This document shows positions 35,503-44,464 of a DNA stretch of 64,000 bases, one piece after another. This DNA is from JAWPMT01 sp965215825 (GTDB lineage: Bacteria; Bacteroidota; Bacteroidia; Cytophagales; Cyclobacteriaceae): contig CBDCEM010000001.1 in the NCBI GenBank assembly GCA_965215825.1, forward strand, positions 239,984-303,983. Reading direction: 5' to 3'. Every line of letters starts with the position of its first letter. Within the stretch, counting starts at the first letter, position 1. The notes under the pieces are model-generated. The model was not told the DNA's origin. It was given only the letters and a program-made list of their open reading frames with translations, and did not search any database. The position numbers were made by a program, and so were the translations under genes.

Positions 35503-38135
35503 CACCCTCCCCTCCGCGCTGGATGACCCGATTTCTTCGTTGGTATTGCAGGGAAGACCTTGCGGATGCCGTGGAAGGCGACCTTTACGAGCTTCATCTC
35601 AGAAGGGTGAAGCAATACGGAAAAGGAAGAGCTGCTCTACTTTACTTCCTCAATACACTCCATTTTTTCCAGCCCTTCGCGCTGAAGAAGCAACCACAAC
35701 ATCGCAGACTAAATACCTTAGATATGTTCCATAACTACATCAAGATCGCCGTTCGAAGTTTATTCAAAACCAAAACCGTATCTATGATCAATTTGGTCGG
35801 GCTCGCTATAGGCATATCGAGTTTCATCATGATGATTGCTTACGTTTTCGAAGAGCTTTCCTACGATAACTTCCATACCAAGGCAGACCGCATCAGTCGT
35901 GCATACTACTCCTATGAATCTAGGGGTGCCACCACCAACGTTTGCCGAACGGCTTTTACCTTGAAACACCGTCTGCTTGCAGAATATCCGGAAGTCGAGA
36001 AAGTAGTAAGATTTCATAAAGACAACAATGATGTAGCCACGCTGGCATTTGGAGATCACATATTTACTGAAGAAAAGGTCTTTTTCGCCGATCCCGAGGT
36101 ATTCGAAGTTTTTGATTTCGAATTTTTATCCGGAAACCAGAAAGAGCCCTTCTCTTCTGCCAACAGCATCGTAATGACGGCAGACGTTGCCAAAAAATAC
36201 TTTGGCGATGAAAATCCAATTGGAAAAACAGTGCGCTACAAAAATCGAAATCAACTTGTTGTAACAGGACTTATTGAAAAGCCTGCAAATTCACATATTG
36301 ATTTTGATATGCTGATTCCTCTGGAAGTGGAACGAAGACGTGGAATCAAGAGCCGTGGGTATGATTTGGAGAAAGATCATAAGTGGTCCGGTGCATGGAC
36401 CTATGTATTGCTGAAAGATGCGTCCCTGATGAAATCATTCAATTTGCGATTGCTAGAAGATGGCAGTGACTTATTCGGCAGGAATCCGAATCCCAGAGTT
36501 GATTTCCAATATTCATCATTTCCACTCCCGGACATTCACCTCCAATCAGACATGATCGCGGAGATGGAAGTGAATGGCAATATCAGGCAGGTTTATGGAT
36601 TTGCAATCATTGGCTTCCTGATTCTGGTCATTGCTTGCCTCAATTTCATCAATTTAACTACTGCTCAATCGGTAGCCAGGGCCAAAGAGATCGGTCTAAG
36701 AAAAGTCATGGGTGCCTACCGCTCAAACTTAGTGTGGCAATTCATCATGGAATCTATCCTACTGACCATAGCCAGTACCATTTTAGGTCTATTGTTACTC
36801 GAGTTGATGATCCCCGTTTTCAACACTTTCATGGATCAGAATATTTCTGTTCCCTATCTGAAAGTTCCTGTATTGATGGTTTTCCTGCTGGCATTTGCCC
36901 TGCTGATTGGTGTTCTGGCCGGCTTTTATCCAGCCCTCTATCTGAGCCGACTCAAACCCGTAAAGACCCTAAAGGGCGTTTTCTTTCGTGACAACAACAA
37001 TACCAACCTTCGGAAGGCCTTTGTGATCGGTCAATTTGTTGTTTCGAACATGCTAATCGTCGGTATTTTGGTGGTGCAATCTCAAATGACTTTTATCAAA
37101 AACAAAGACCTTGGATTTGATAAGGAACAGACCATTCTCCTTGAACATGGATCAAAAGTTGAAGACCAGTTTGAGGTATTCAAATCCAGTCTGGCATTAA
37201 TCCCCCATGTAGAAAATGTGAACCTCGGTTATGTGGCGGGCAAAGAAGGATGGGTACAGTCCTATGACATTGAAGGTGAAATACGCCAGGAAGGCAAAAG
37301 CATGGGGCTAAAAATGGTCAGTTTTGATTTTCTGGATTTCTATGAGCTGGAAATGGCGACCGGCAGGTATTTCTCAAGGAAGTTCGGAACGGATTCTACT
37401 CGCGCCATTGTCATCAATGAAGCAGCCGCCAGTTCTTTGGGATGGTCAAATGAAGAGGCCATTGGCAAGAAGTTTTCCTGGAGAGGGAGGAATAGCGTAA
37501 GGGAATGTAGTGTCATCGGAGTAATGAAAGATGCCAACTTCGAATCTCTTTACAGGCCCATAAAACCCAGCGTGTTTCGCCTCGGTTTTTTCGGCGATGT
37601 GGCCATTAAACTACAAGCTGATAACCCAAAACAAATGATTCAGACCATTGAGGAATTAGAAGATGTTTGGGCCGAGTTATTTCCACAATGGCCGTTTGAA
37701 TTTTCTTTTTTGGACAATGAAATTGTGGACCAATACAAGAAAGAAGAACGACTGGGGCAAATGATGCAGTTCTTTGCATTGTTGGCCATTTTGATTGCAT
37801 GCATGGGATTATTTGGGTTGGCCACGTTTACGGTAAAAAAGCGGACCAAGGAAATAGGTGTCAGAAAAGTCTTTGGCGCCGGGACGTGGAGCATCATCCT
37901 CCTGATCATGAAAGGGTTTTTGTTTTTGGTAGTGATCAGTTTCAGCATCTCTATACCAGCGGCCTATTTTGTTTTGAAAACCTGGCTTCAGGATTTTGCC
38001 TACAGAATCGATCTTAGCCCTGTAGTCTTCCTAGCTGCCGGATTAATCTCCATAACAGTGGCTGGACTGGCCATTCTCTCACAAAGCTGGGGTGCCGCGA
38101 AAACTGCGCCGGTTACTACCCTAAAGCATGAGTAA
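35499..38135 (+). CDS. MacB/FtsX-type ABC transporter permease with N-terminal prefix domain
   Basis: The protein has 878 residues from the ATG at 35499. An N-terminal prefix of about 75 residues (RFLRWYCREDLADAVEGDLYELH) is typical of PadR-linked permeases in Bacteroidota. Two FtsX/MacB halves follow, each with a membrane helix, a MacB-PCD-like periplasmic domain and a membrane bundle. Conserved phrases include VGLAIGISSFIMM, EIGLRKVMGAYRSNLVWQF and EIGVRKVFGAGTWSIILLI. Such permeases move lipids, peptides or antibiotics together with a separate ATPase, which is not adjacent here. It forms one operon with padR. Confidence 0.9.
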   Translation: MTPSPPRWMTRFLRWYCREDLADAVEGDLYELHLRRVKQYGKGRAALLYFLNTLHFFQPFALKKQPQHRRLNTLDMFHNYIKIAVRSLFKTKTVSMINLVGLAIGISSFIMMIAYVFEELSYDNFHTKADRISRAYYSYESRGATTNVCRTAFTLKHRLLAEYPEVEKVVRFHKDNNDVATLAFGDHIFTEEKVFFADPEVFEVFDFEFLSGNQKEPFSSANSIVMTADVAKKYFGDENPIGKTVRYKNRNQLVVTGLIEKPANSHIDFDMLIPLEVERRRGIKSRGYDLEKDHKWSGAWTYVLLKDASLMKSFNLRLLEDGSDLFGRNPNPRVDFQYSSFPLPDIHLQSDMIAEMEVNGNIRQVYGFAIIGFLILVIACLNFINLTTAQSVARAKEIGLRKVMGAYRSNLVWQFIMESILLTIASTILGLLLLELMIPVFNTFMDQNISVPYLKVPVLMVFLLAFALLIGVLAGFYPALYLSRLKPVKTLKGVFFRDNNNTNLRKAFVIGQFVVSNMLIVGILVVQSQMTFIKNKDLGFDKEQTILLEHGSKVEDQFEVFKSSLALIPHVENVNLGYVAGKEGWVQSYDIEGEIRQEGKSMGLKMVSFDFLDFYELEMATGRYFSRKFGTDSTRAIVINEAAASSLGWSNEEAIGKKFSWRGRNSVRECSVIGVMKDANFESLYRPIKPSVFRLGFFGDVAIKLQADNPKQMIQTIEELEDVWAELFPQWPFEFSFLDNEIVDQYKKEERLGQMMQFFALLAILIACMGLFGLATFTVKKRTKEIGVRKVFGAGTWSIILLIMKGFLFLVVISFSISIPAAYFVLKTWLQDFAYRIDLSPVVFLAAGLISITVAGLAILSQSWGAAKTAPVTTLKHE

Positions 38136-38327
38136 ATTGATTACGCTCAGAACCAAATTCCGGAAGCTCGCGAGGTTCTTTTATTAAAGTGAGTCCTATC
38201 TTTCGTCTGATGCAGCCGCTTCCATAATCACCGGAAATCATCGAATGTTGGTATTGGCGGTCTATGGATCGATCTTGATTCAATACATCCGTTAGATTTG
38301 TTGCCAACACTAAATCCGGGTAAAGTC

Positions 38328-39968
38328 ATGAATCTAAAATTGCAGCGAAATCTCCTGTTTTTGGCAGTACTTCTCTTATCCTCTTCGAACGTGATTGCTC
38401 AATCTTTTTCAAGAACGGATTCTCTTCGTGGCAGTATCACCTCAGAAAGAGCATGGTGGGATTTGATCTACTACCATCTCGACATTGAAGTACAGCCTGA
38501 TGAAAAAAAGATCGCGGGAAGTAACATCATCCAATACCAGGTATTGCAGTCTCATAATTTACTCCAGATTGACCTGCAGAAACCACTGACGATGACTAAA
38601 GTCTTGCAAAATAACGAGGAGTTGCAATTTACAAGGGAAGGAAATGCCTACTTTATTTCTTTGAAGGAAACTCAGCAAGTAGGTGAGGTCAAATCGATTC
38701 AGGTATTTTATGAAGGAAGTCCTCGAACAGCGATTAGGGCGCCTTGGGATGGTGGTTTCAGCTGGAGCAAAGACGACAGGGGTAATCACTTCATTGCCAC
38801 TTCATGTCAGGGATTGGGAGCAAGTGTATGGTGGCCATGCAAGGACCACATGTACGACGAAGTAGACAGCATGCGTCTTAGTGTCGAAGTACCAGAGTAT
38901 CTTGTCGATGTTTCGAATGGACGTCTTGAGCGAGTAGAAAACCATAAGAAGAAAAGAACCAAAACCTACCATTGGAAGGTCACTAATCCAATCAATAATT
39001 ACGGTGTTAATCTTAACATTGGCAATTATGTAAGTTGGAATGAATCCTACCCTGGAGAAAAAGGATCATTGGACATTACGTATTGGGCTTTAAAGCACGA
39101 TGAGGAGAAAGCACGCTCACAGTATCAGGAAGTGCCCCGGATGTTGCAGGCCTTCGAACATTGGTTTGGTCCCTACCCTTTCTATGATGATGGCTACCAG
39201 CTGGTTCAGGCCCCATACTTAGGCATGGAACATCAGAGTTCCATTACTTATGGCAATGGTTTTGCCAACGGTTACCTTGGAAGAGACCTAAGCGATACGG
39301 GTTGGGGATTGAAATTCGATTTCATCATTGTTCATGAATCCGGACATGAATGGTTTGCTAACAACATCACCCACCAGGATATCGCGGATATGTGGATCCA
39401 TGAAAGCTTCACCAACTATTCCGAAAGTCTTTTTGTAGAATACTTTTTCGGTAAAGAAGCCGGTCAGGAATATGTACGGGGTACTCGAACTAATATCACC
39501 AACGCTAAACCCATGATTGGAACTTATGGAGTAAATGATGAGGGTTATCCCATAGATGTTTACTACAAGGGTGGCAACATGCTTAATATGCTCAGGAGCA
39601 TCCTGAAGGATGATGACAAATGGAGAAGCTTATTGCGCGCGCTGGGCGAGAAATTTTACCATACTACGACGAACACTTCAGAAGTCGAAGCATTCATATC
39701 GAGTTTCCTGCAACTGGATCTCACCAGTTTTTTCGATCAATATCTCCGAAACAAAGAAGTACCCACACTGGAGTATTACTTCAAAGATGGGGCCCTCAAC
39801 TACCGCTGGATAAACACGATTCCTGAGTTTTCTATGCCCGTGGACATAAAACTGGGAACCGAGTCCTTTCGACTCATCGTGAACAATCAATGGTCCAGCA
39901 AAAGAACCAAAGCCAATTCACTTGAAGTCGACCCCAATTTCTACATCGGTGTATTTGAGAGTAGATAG
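38328..39968 (+). CDS. Secreted M1-family zinc aminopeptidase
   Basis: The protein has 546 residues from the ATG at 38328. A signal peptide (NLKLQRNLLFLAVLLLSSSNVIAQ) is followed by the M1 beta domain and the catalytic domain. The substrate-binding LGMEHQSSI (the M1 GxMEN site, here GMEHQ) lies at 299-303. Zinc ligands are HESGH at 336-340 and Glu359 in WIHES, exactly HExxH-18-E. The catalytic Tyr is probably in YYKGGNMLNMLR. The GMEHQ variant in place of GAMEN suggests altered N-terminal preference. It is a single gene. Confidence 0.9.
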   Translation: MNLKLQRNLLFLAVLLLSSSNVIAQSFSRTDSLRGSITSERAWWDLIYYHLDIEVQPDEKKIAGSNIIQYQVLQSHNLLQIDLQKPLTMTKVLQNNEELQFTREGNAYFISLKETQQVGEVKSIQVFYEGSPRTAIRAPWDGGFSWSKDDRGNHFIATSCQGLGASVWWPCKDHMYDEVDSMRLSVEVPEYLVDVSNGRLERVENHKKKRTKTYHWKVTNPINNYGVNLNIGNYVSWNESYPGEKGSLDITYWALKHDEEKARSQYQEVPRMLQAFEHWFGPYPFYDDGYQLVQAPYLGMEHQSSITYGNGFANGYLGRDLSDTGWGLKFDFIIVHESGHEWFANNITHQDIADMWIHESFTNYSESLFVEYFFGKEAGQEYVRGTRTNITNAKPMIGTYGVNDEGYPIDVYYKGGNMLNMLRSILKDDDKWRSLLRALGEKFYHTTTNTSEVEAFISSFLQLDLTSFFDQYLRNKEVPTLEYYFKDGALNYRWINTIPEFSMPVDIKLGTESFRLIVNNQWSSKRTKANSLEVDPNFYIGVFESR

Positions 39969-40235
39969 TCGCCCTACTTTTGGGGTGTACTGAGTCGGGA
40001 AACTAACTTATCTATTCCTACTCCTAATATCCATCTCAGCTAAAGTAGGCCAGGAGTCCCAATACAGGGTGATAAACAGTCATTTCAAGTAGGGAGACAG
40101 TTATATTCTTTTCAAGCTAAAAACTCCTCCCTATCCTTGTATCGTGCGAAAATCCAACTGTGGATACCAGGAAATAAAATCGGCTTCATCAACCGACGAA
40201 TTGAAAGTTTTAAATCACTCATAAATTGCAGACCT

Positions 40236-41396
40236 ATGCCGAATAAACGTCTTGCTTCAATTGATATCCTCAGGGCATTGACCATGCTACTCATGATTTT
40301 CGTTAATGACCTCTGGTCGCTCACTAATGTCCCTGTTTGGCTGGAACATGCCGGAGCCTCAGAAGATCGAATGGGCTTTTCAGACGTAATTTTTCCGGCG
40401 TTCATGTTCATTATCGGCTTGTCTATACCTCACGCCATAAAAGCCAGAATTAAAAAAGGAGATAGTAAGGGACAAGTACTCATTCATATTGCCTCTCGAT
40501 CGTTCGCCTTAATTGTGATGGGTGTATTCATGGTCAATTTGGAAAACATGGACGATTCGGCCATGATGATTGACAAGTACGTCTGGCAACTGCTCATGTT
40601 CTTTGCCTTTGTGATGATCTGGAACAATTACAAAAACCCTAAAGTTTTTGGTTTAATACCTCCCCTTATTTTAAAAACTGTGGGATGGGTTCTATTGATT
40701 TTCCTGGCCACCACTTACCAGGGAGCTGGTGGCAAATGGATGCTGATCCACTGGTGGGGAATTCTCGGTTTACTCGGATGGTCCTATCTGATTTCTGCGA
40801 TACTCTATTTGATCCTTGGCGACCGTACGGTGGCCACCGCTATGGTGTGCGTGATATTCCTCGTATTGAACATCAATGAATTTCTGGGCGGTCTGAACCT
40901 TAAATTGATCATCAGTGCCTCCAACTATCTAAGTGTTCTATTAGGTATGCTGACCACCTTGATTTATGGAGAATTTGCCAAAAGAGAAAATGGGTGGAAA
41001 ACGGCCATTGTCTGGCTTTCCGGCATTGCAATTGTTTTATTGGCTTTTGGGTTCCTCACCCGACCTGAATGGGGCATCTCCAAAATCAGGGCCACACCTT
41101 CATGGACCACAATCTGTGGCGCCATCAGTATGATCAGCTTCATCTTGCTACTCATCATTGCAGATGTAAAAGCCCTTACCAATTGGGCAAAGCCTATTGC
41201 TGCAGGAGGTTATGCTACATTAACATGTTACTTAATCCCTTATTTGGTTTACAGTTTGGTCAAGATTGCGGGCATTACCTGGCCGGCATTCATGACAACC
41301 GGAATCGTAGGTTTGATCAAGTCCCTGTTGTTGGGATTTCTCGTAATCGTTATAGCGCAATGGGCAGGGAAAATTGACGTGCGGTTAAAGATATAG
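40236..41396 (+). CDS. Acyltransferase-like membrane protein (DUF5009 / heparan-alpha-glucosaminide acetyltransferase type)
   Basis: About 386 residues from the ATG at 40236. The N-terminus PNKRLASIDILRALTMLLMIFVND is the signature of this family. About ten membrane segments follow, with MGFSDVIFPAFMFIIGLSIP between the first ones. Relatives transfer acyl groups to amino sugars across the membrane. Catalytic His/Asp residues cannot be firmly placed from reading. It lies at the end of the core chromosome segment, just before the IS-like remnant and the accessory island. Confidence 0.85.
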   Translation: MPNKRLASIDILRALTMLLMIFVNDLWSLTNVPVWLEHAGASEDRMGFSDVIFPAFMFIIGLSIPHAIKARIKKGDSKGQVLIHIASRSFALIVMGVFMVNLENMDDSAMMIDKYVWQLLMFFAFVMIWNNYKNPKVFGLIPPLILKTVGWVLLIFLATTYQGAGGKWMLIHWWGILGLLGWSYLISAILYLILGDRTVATAMVCVIFLVLNINEFLGGLNLKLIISASNYLSVLLGMLTTLIYGEFAKRENGWKTAIVWLSGIAIVLLAFGFLTRPEWGISKIRATPSWTTICGAISMISFILLLIIADVKALTNWAKPIAAGGYATLTCYLIPYLVYSLVKIAGITWPAFMTTGIVGLIKSLLLGFLVIVIAQWAGKIDVRLKI

Positions 41397-41456
41397 TTGT
41401 TTCAGAGTTTACCGGCGGTAATCCTCTCTGTGGCGCTCACTCAAGCAACGCTTGGT

Positions 41457-41745
41457 TATTTCGGTCTGACTATGCCACCCATTTCGGTTTTTGTGCCACA
41501 TTATAACGGTTTTGTGAAACAAGGTGGTTCACATTACTATTCACTCGTTTTGATAGGCAGTAAATGAGCTAACAAGTGGATCTTAAGCCAAAAGGAAACG
41601 GAATAAATGGCCAGTGAGGGCAGATTTGAGCGTTTATGCCGTAAGCTTTTGGCGAATCAACTTGCGTGGCTTGATTTGAATATCAAAAGGAAATACCTTA
41701 AAACGGTGTAACTGGCACAATCTGCCGAAATGACTGGCACAATTC
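41457..41745. mobile_element. IS21-like terminal-repeat remnant or miniature element
   Basis: The left end reads inwards CATTTCGGTTTTTGTGCCA...AACGGTTTT (from 41481), after an outer copy (TATTTCGG...TATGCCACC). The right end, read inwards on the minus strand, gives CATTTCGGCAGATTGTGCCA...CACCGTTTT, again with an outer copy of the GTGCCA block. Multiple short direct repeats inside inverted ends are the mark of the IS21 family. On the plus strand ACTGGCACAAT occurs twice, 22 bp apart (41711 and 41733). The 200 bp between hold no istA or istB, so it is an internally deleted or miniature form. Confidence 0.5.
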
Positions 41746-41853
41746 GAACCATAATATCCAACGCTCTTTCTGATGAGAGGCAGCTCATCTTCTCCATCTG
41801 CCAAAAGTTCTAACGAATACCGCCAGGGTACGCTGCCACTTAATTTCTGATAA

Positions 41854-41886
41854 CAAAAAAGGTCAGCACTTTCACACTGACCTTTT
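41854..41886 (-). terminator. Hairpin terminator downstream of tRNA-Ser-like fragment
   Basis: AAAAGGTCAG (41857-41866) pairs with CTGACCTTTT (41877-41886) across a 10-nt loop. On the minus strand it is followed by TTTTTTG. It fits the terminator of a tRNA gene read on the minus strand. Confidence 0.7.
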
Positions 41887-41905
41887 GCAGAGGAGGAGGG
41901 ACTGA
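41886..41905 (-). other. tRNA-Ser 3'-end remnant, probable island attachment site
   Basis: On the minus strand this reads TCAGTCCCTCCTCCTCTGCA, directly before the terminator. It fits the T-stem 3' strand, acceptor 3' strand and discriminator G of a Bacteroidota tRNA-Ser (usual end TCGAATCCCTCC...CTCCGCA). No D-arm or anticodon arm precedes it, so the gene is incomplete. This is what remains at the far end when an island inserts into a tRNA 3' end. The island would lie at higher coordinates, where the RteC block and other accessory genes are found. Confidence 0.5.
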
Positions 41906-42113
41906 AACTTTGCTCATAAACCCCTGTATATCAATTAATTACAAACTTTTTGAAATTTCGTTAACCTACCTGTTAACCGAACCTTTTAATACGGTTTGCA
42001 TTCGAACCCTAACCCCTCTAAAATCGCCGTATTCATAATATAAATACAGACAGAATCTTGATGAGACTTACAACTCAGAATTGAAGTCAATTAAGAACAG
42101 TATCAACAATTTA

Positions 42114-43451
42114 CTACTTGAAAGAGATTACAATATCATCTTTATCAAACTCAATTGTTGGCTCTTTCAATTTCTCAAATGGATTTCGTCTCTTTTTTAA
42201 GAATAACTCATTATCAGATTTACTAATCCAGTAATGATCTTCTATACCTTTTGCTCTCGCAAGATGCAGCACCTCATCCTTGACAGTCCAATTAGAAATA
42301 TCAACAATGACTTTTCCCCGATTGGAAACTACATTCGTTTGTTCATATGGGTCTCGCCCTAACCCTAAAGTAGTTAGACGAATAAAATTCTCTGCAAATT
42401 CTATTCTTTCGATATTCACGAAATGATGTGAGAATATTTCATACATGTCTGATTGAACTTCGTCAATAGGTGTATAATAATACCTTAATAGACCTTTACT
42501 TTTTAATGATTGGAGTTTTCGATTTGGCACTGATTTTAGAGTCTTATAATGAAAAGCCACAAATGTCAAATCTCTATTCTCATCAATTTTCTCCTCTAAA
42601 TATTGCATATTATAGTAAGGATCATTAAAATTTAATACTTCATCATCAAGGTGAAAGTCACTGCAGATTATCACTAAATTACTTTGGTCTTTATCGTACT
42701 TTTCACGAGCAGAACCGATTGCACGATCTAAAGCTTCTTTGAATTTATTTGGAGGGTTTTGCCTAATATTTTTTATTACTTCTTCAACAATTTCCTCATC
42801 AATGTTGTCAGCGTCACGTGCAATCTCACGCACATCATCACTAAATATCCAAATGTTATAATTGACCTTAGTATTGGAAACAAGTTCTATTTGATTAGTA
42901 AAAACCTCTTTTAGAATTTCTTCCTCTCCATCATCCATACTCCCTGTCACATCAACAAGAAACGTTGCGAAAGATATTTTCTGGATATCATTTAACTCCA
43001 AAACTTCTATTTGGGGATTACTGTTTTCTGAAACTCCATTTTTCTGACGTTTCAAAACAGATGAATTCTTGTTGTCATCAACGTTTTCCCTTGACTTACG
43101 ATTACCTGTATCTTTCTCTTTTATGCGATCTCTTTTCTCTCGAAACTTTGATCCTCCATCAACATATTCAGAGTTTTGAAAGACAATGGATTTCTCACGC
43201 TTTCTTCTTTTTCCTTCTTTTAAGAATCGCTTATCTTTTTTCGAAAGACCGGAACCATCTTCTTCAAGACTAGAATCATAGATTAAATCCACGTGATTTG
43301 AATTGTTATCTTTTGGGGAAGAATTCTTCAAATTCTGATCATTCAAAACATGATTTATAGAATTGACAACTTTCAGAGAGTCTGAAATAGTTTTATCATT
43401 TTCTCTAAACGCTACATTCTCATTTAATAAAATATCCTCTCCTAGTATCAA
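42114..43451 (-). CDS. VWA-domain protein, probably split from upstream ORF by a frameshift
   Basis: The frame gives 445 residues. A very charged, disordered linker fills about residues 60-150 (many Lys/Arg/Glu). A von Willebrand A domain starts at about 175 with an intact MIDAS beginning FLVDVTGSMDDG and includes LVIICSDFHLDDE. There is no ATG before the VWA motif itself; only a TTG at 43451 is available. The frame remains open upstream to a TGA at 43530-43532, overlapping the end of the previous gene. One base gained or lost between 43511 and 43529 would join the two into a secreted protein of about 775 residues. Confidence 0.6.
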   Translation of the reverse strand: MILGEDILLNENVAFRENDKTISDSLKVVNSINHVLNDQNLKNSSPKDNNSNHVDLIYDSSLEEDGSGLSKKDKRFLKEGKRRKREKSIVFQNSEYVDGGSKFREKRDRIKEKDTGNRKSRENVDDNKNSSVLKRQKNGVSENSNPQIEVLELNDIQKISFATFLVDVTGSMDDGEEEILKEVFTNQIELVSNTKVNYNIWIFSDDVREIARDADNIDEEIVEEVIKNIRQNPPNKFKEALDRAIGSAREKYDKDQSNLVIICSDFHLDDEVLNFNDPYYNMQYLEEKIDENRDLTFVAFHYKTLKSVPNRKLQSLKSKGLLRYYYTPIDEVQSDMYEIFSHHFVNIERIEFAENFIRLTTLGLGRDPYEQTNVVSNRGKVIVDISNWTVKDEVLHLARAKGIEDHYWISKSDNELFLKKRRNPFEKLKEPTIEFDKDDIVISFK

Positions 43452-43507
43452 GTCAGGATTTGATCTTATTTCATCTTCAGTAAATGATTTATTGAGTCCA
43501 TTTCGTT

Positions 43508-44455
43508 CTAGCTCATTATTATCAGGATTTCAAAATTAGAATTATCTCTTGCGACCACTTGCTCATTTTGATTTTTCATGGGAAGCTCATGAAATCTCTG
43601 ATTAATATCTTCCGTCATATCAATCGAATCAGAATAAATTCCATTATTCGCATCCTTAATCATGTTGATCATTACTTTATCTGGAACCGATACGATATTC
43701 TGAGACCCTAAAAGTTCTCTTGAACTGATGGATGATAGCATTCGCCCTGTACTCGAAGACACACTAAACTCCTTGTCATCTAATGGATTTTGAACCTCTT
43801 CAATAAGGCCACCATTTTTATATGTACCTGCTTCGTCAACTTCATGTATTTCTAGATTAACAAGAAAGTATCGAGCAACATTATCTAATTTAATCGAATC
43901 ATTTCTCACCTCATCTATCAAATCTCCCTCTTGGAATCGGTCAAATAAACCCAAAGTAAAAAACTGGTAAGGTTTATCAACACTGAATTCGATATCAAAC
44001 ACCTGAAGTTCATTTGTATAGAAATATGGCAATTTTAATTCCACGGGATCTTGTGAGCTTTCGAAAATGGGTAATTTTTGACTAATGTTATACGGCTTAT
44101 CCGTAAAATTTAATCCGATATTCGAAACTCCGTATTGTCCAATTTTGCAATGACATTTCTCATGAAGAAATTGCTCACCTCCATTCGTCAATGATATACT
44201 TAACTTGTATTTATTACCTGGAATAAGTTTCTCATTAATTCGGTATTGCAGAAACTCTTTGAATAGATCGAATTGGTTTGACTTTGCAACAATAAAACCA
44301 TAAATATCCTGCTGAGAACCACCATAATCCCATTGACAAGTATCTATGGAATTAGTTTTTAACTGTTCAAAAGGCTCTATGATCAATTTATTTTGGCCCA
44401 CCAAAAGCGTTACCATAAAGCTAAACGCAATTGAAAAATATATTTTTCGTATCAT
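43508..44455 (-). CDS. Secreted beta-rich protein of unknown function
   Basis: The protein has 315 residues. A signal peptide (RKIYFSIAFSFMVTLLVGQ) precedes a beta-rich region with three cysteines (IDTCQWDYGG, EKCHCKIGQYG). A more polar helical end follows (VVARDNSNFEILIIM). The N-terminal pattern (YKLSISLTNGGEQFL, FDIEFSVDKPYQFFTLGLFDR) resembles domains found at the start of OmpA-like or gliding-linked surface proteins. The family is not certain. The reading frame ends 57 bp before the TTG of the VWA gene and may be its N-terminal part (see the VWA entry). Confidence 0.6.
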   Translation of the reverse strand: MIRKIYFSIAFSFMVTLLVGQNKLIIEPFEQLKTNSIDTCQWDYGGSQQDIYGFIVAKSNQFDLFKEFLQYRINEKLIPGNKYKLSISLTNGGEQFLHEKCHCKIGQYGVSNIGLNFTDKPYNISQKLPIFESSQDPVELKLPYFYTNELQVFDIEFSVDKPYQFFTLGLFDRFQEGDLIDEVRNDSIKLDNVARYFLVNLEIHEVDEAGTYKNGGLIEEVQNPLDDKEFSVSSSTGRMLSSISSRELLGSQNIVSVPDKVMINMIKDANNGIYSDSIDMTEDINQRFHELPMKNQNEQVVARDNSNFEILIIMS

Positions 44456-44464
44456 ATCACATGG

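Larger units (their letters stand above)
41746..42113. other. Island left boundary, non-coding
   Basis: This stretch holds the terminator and tRNA-like fragment described below and no gene. A GCATTCGAACCC stretch at about 41998 resembles a tRNA T-arm but cannot fold as one. Confidence 0.4.

Noticed and set aside
41990..42025. GCATTCGAACCC as part of a tRNA
   Set aside because: Flanking bases cannot form the T-stem or acceptor stem.
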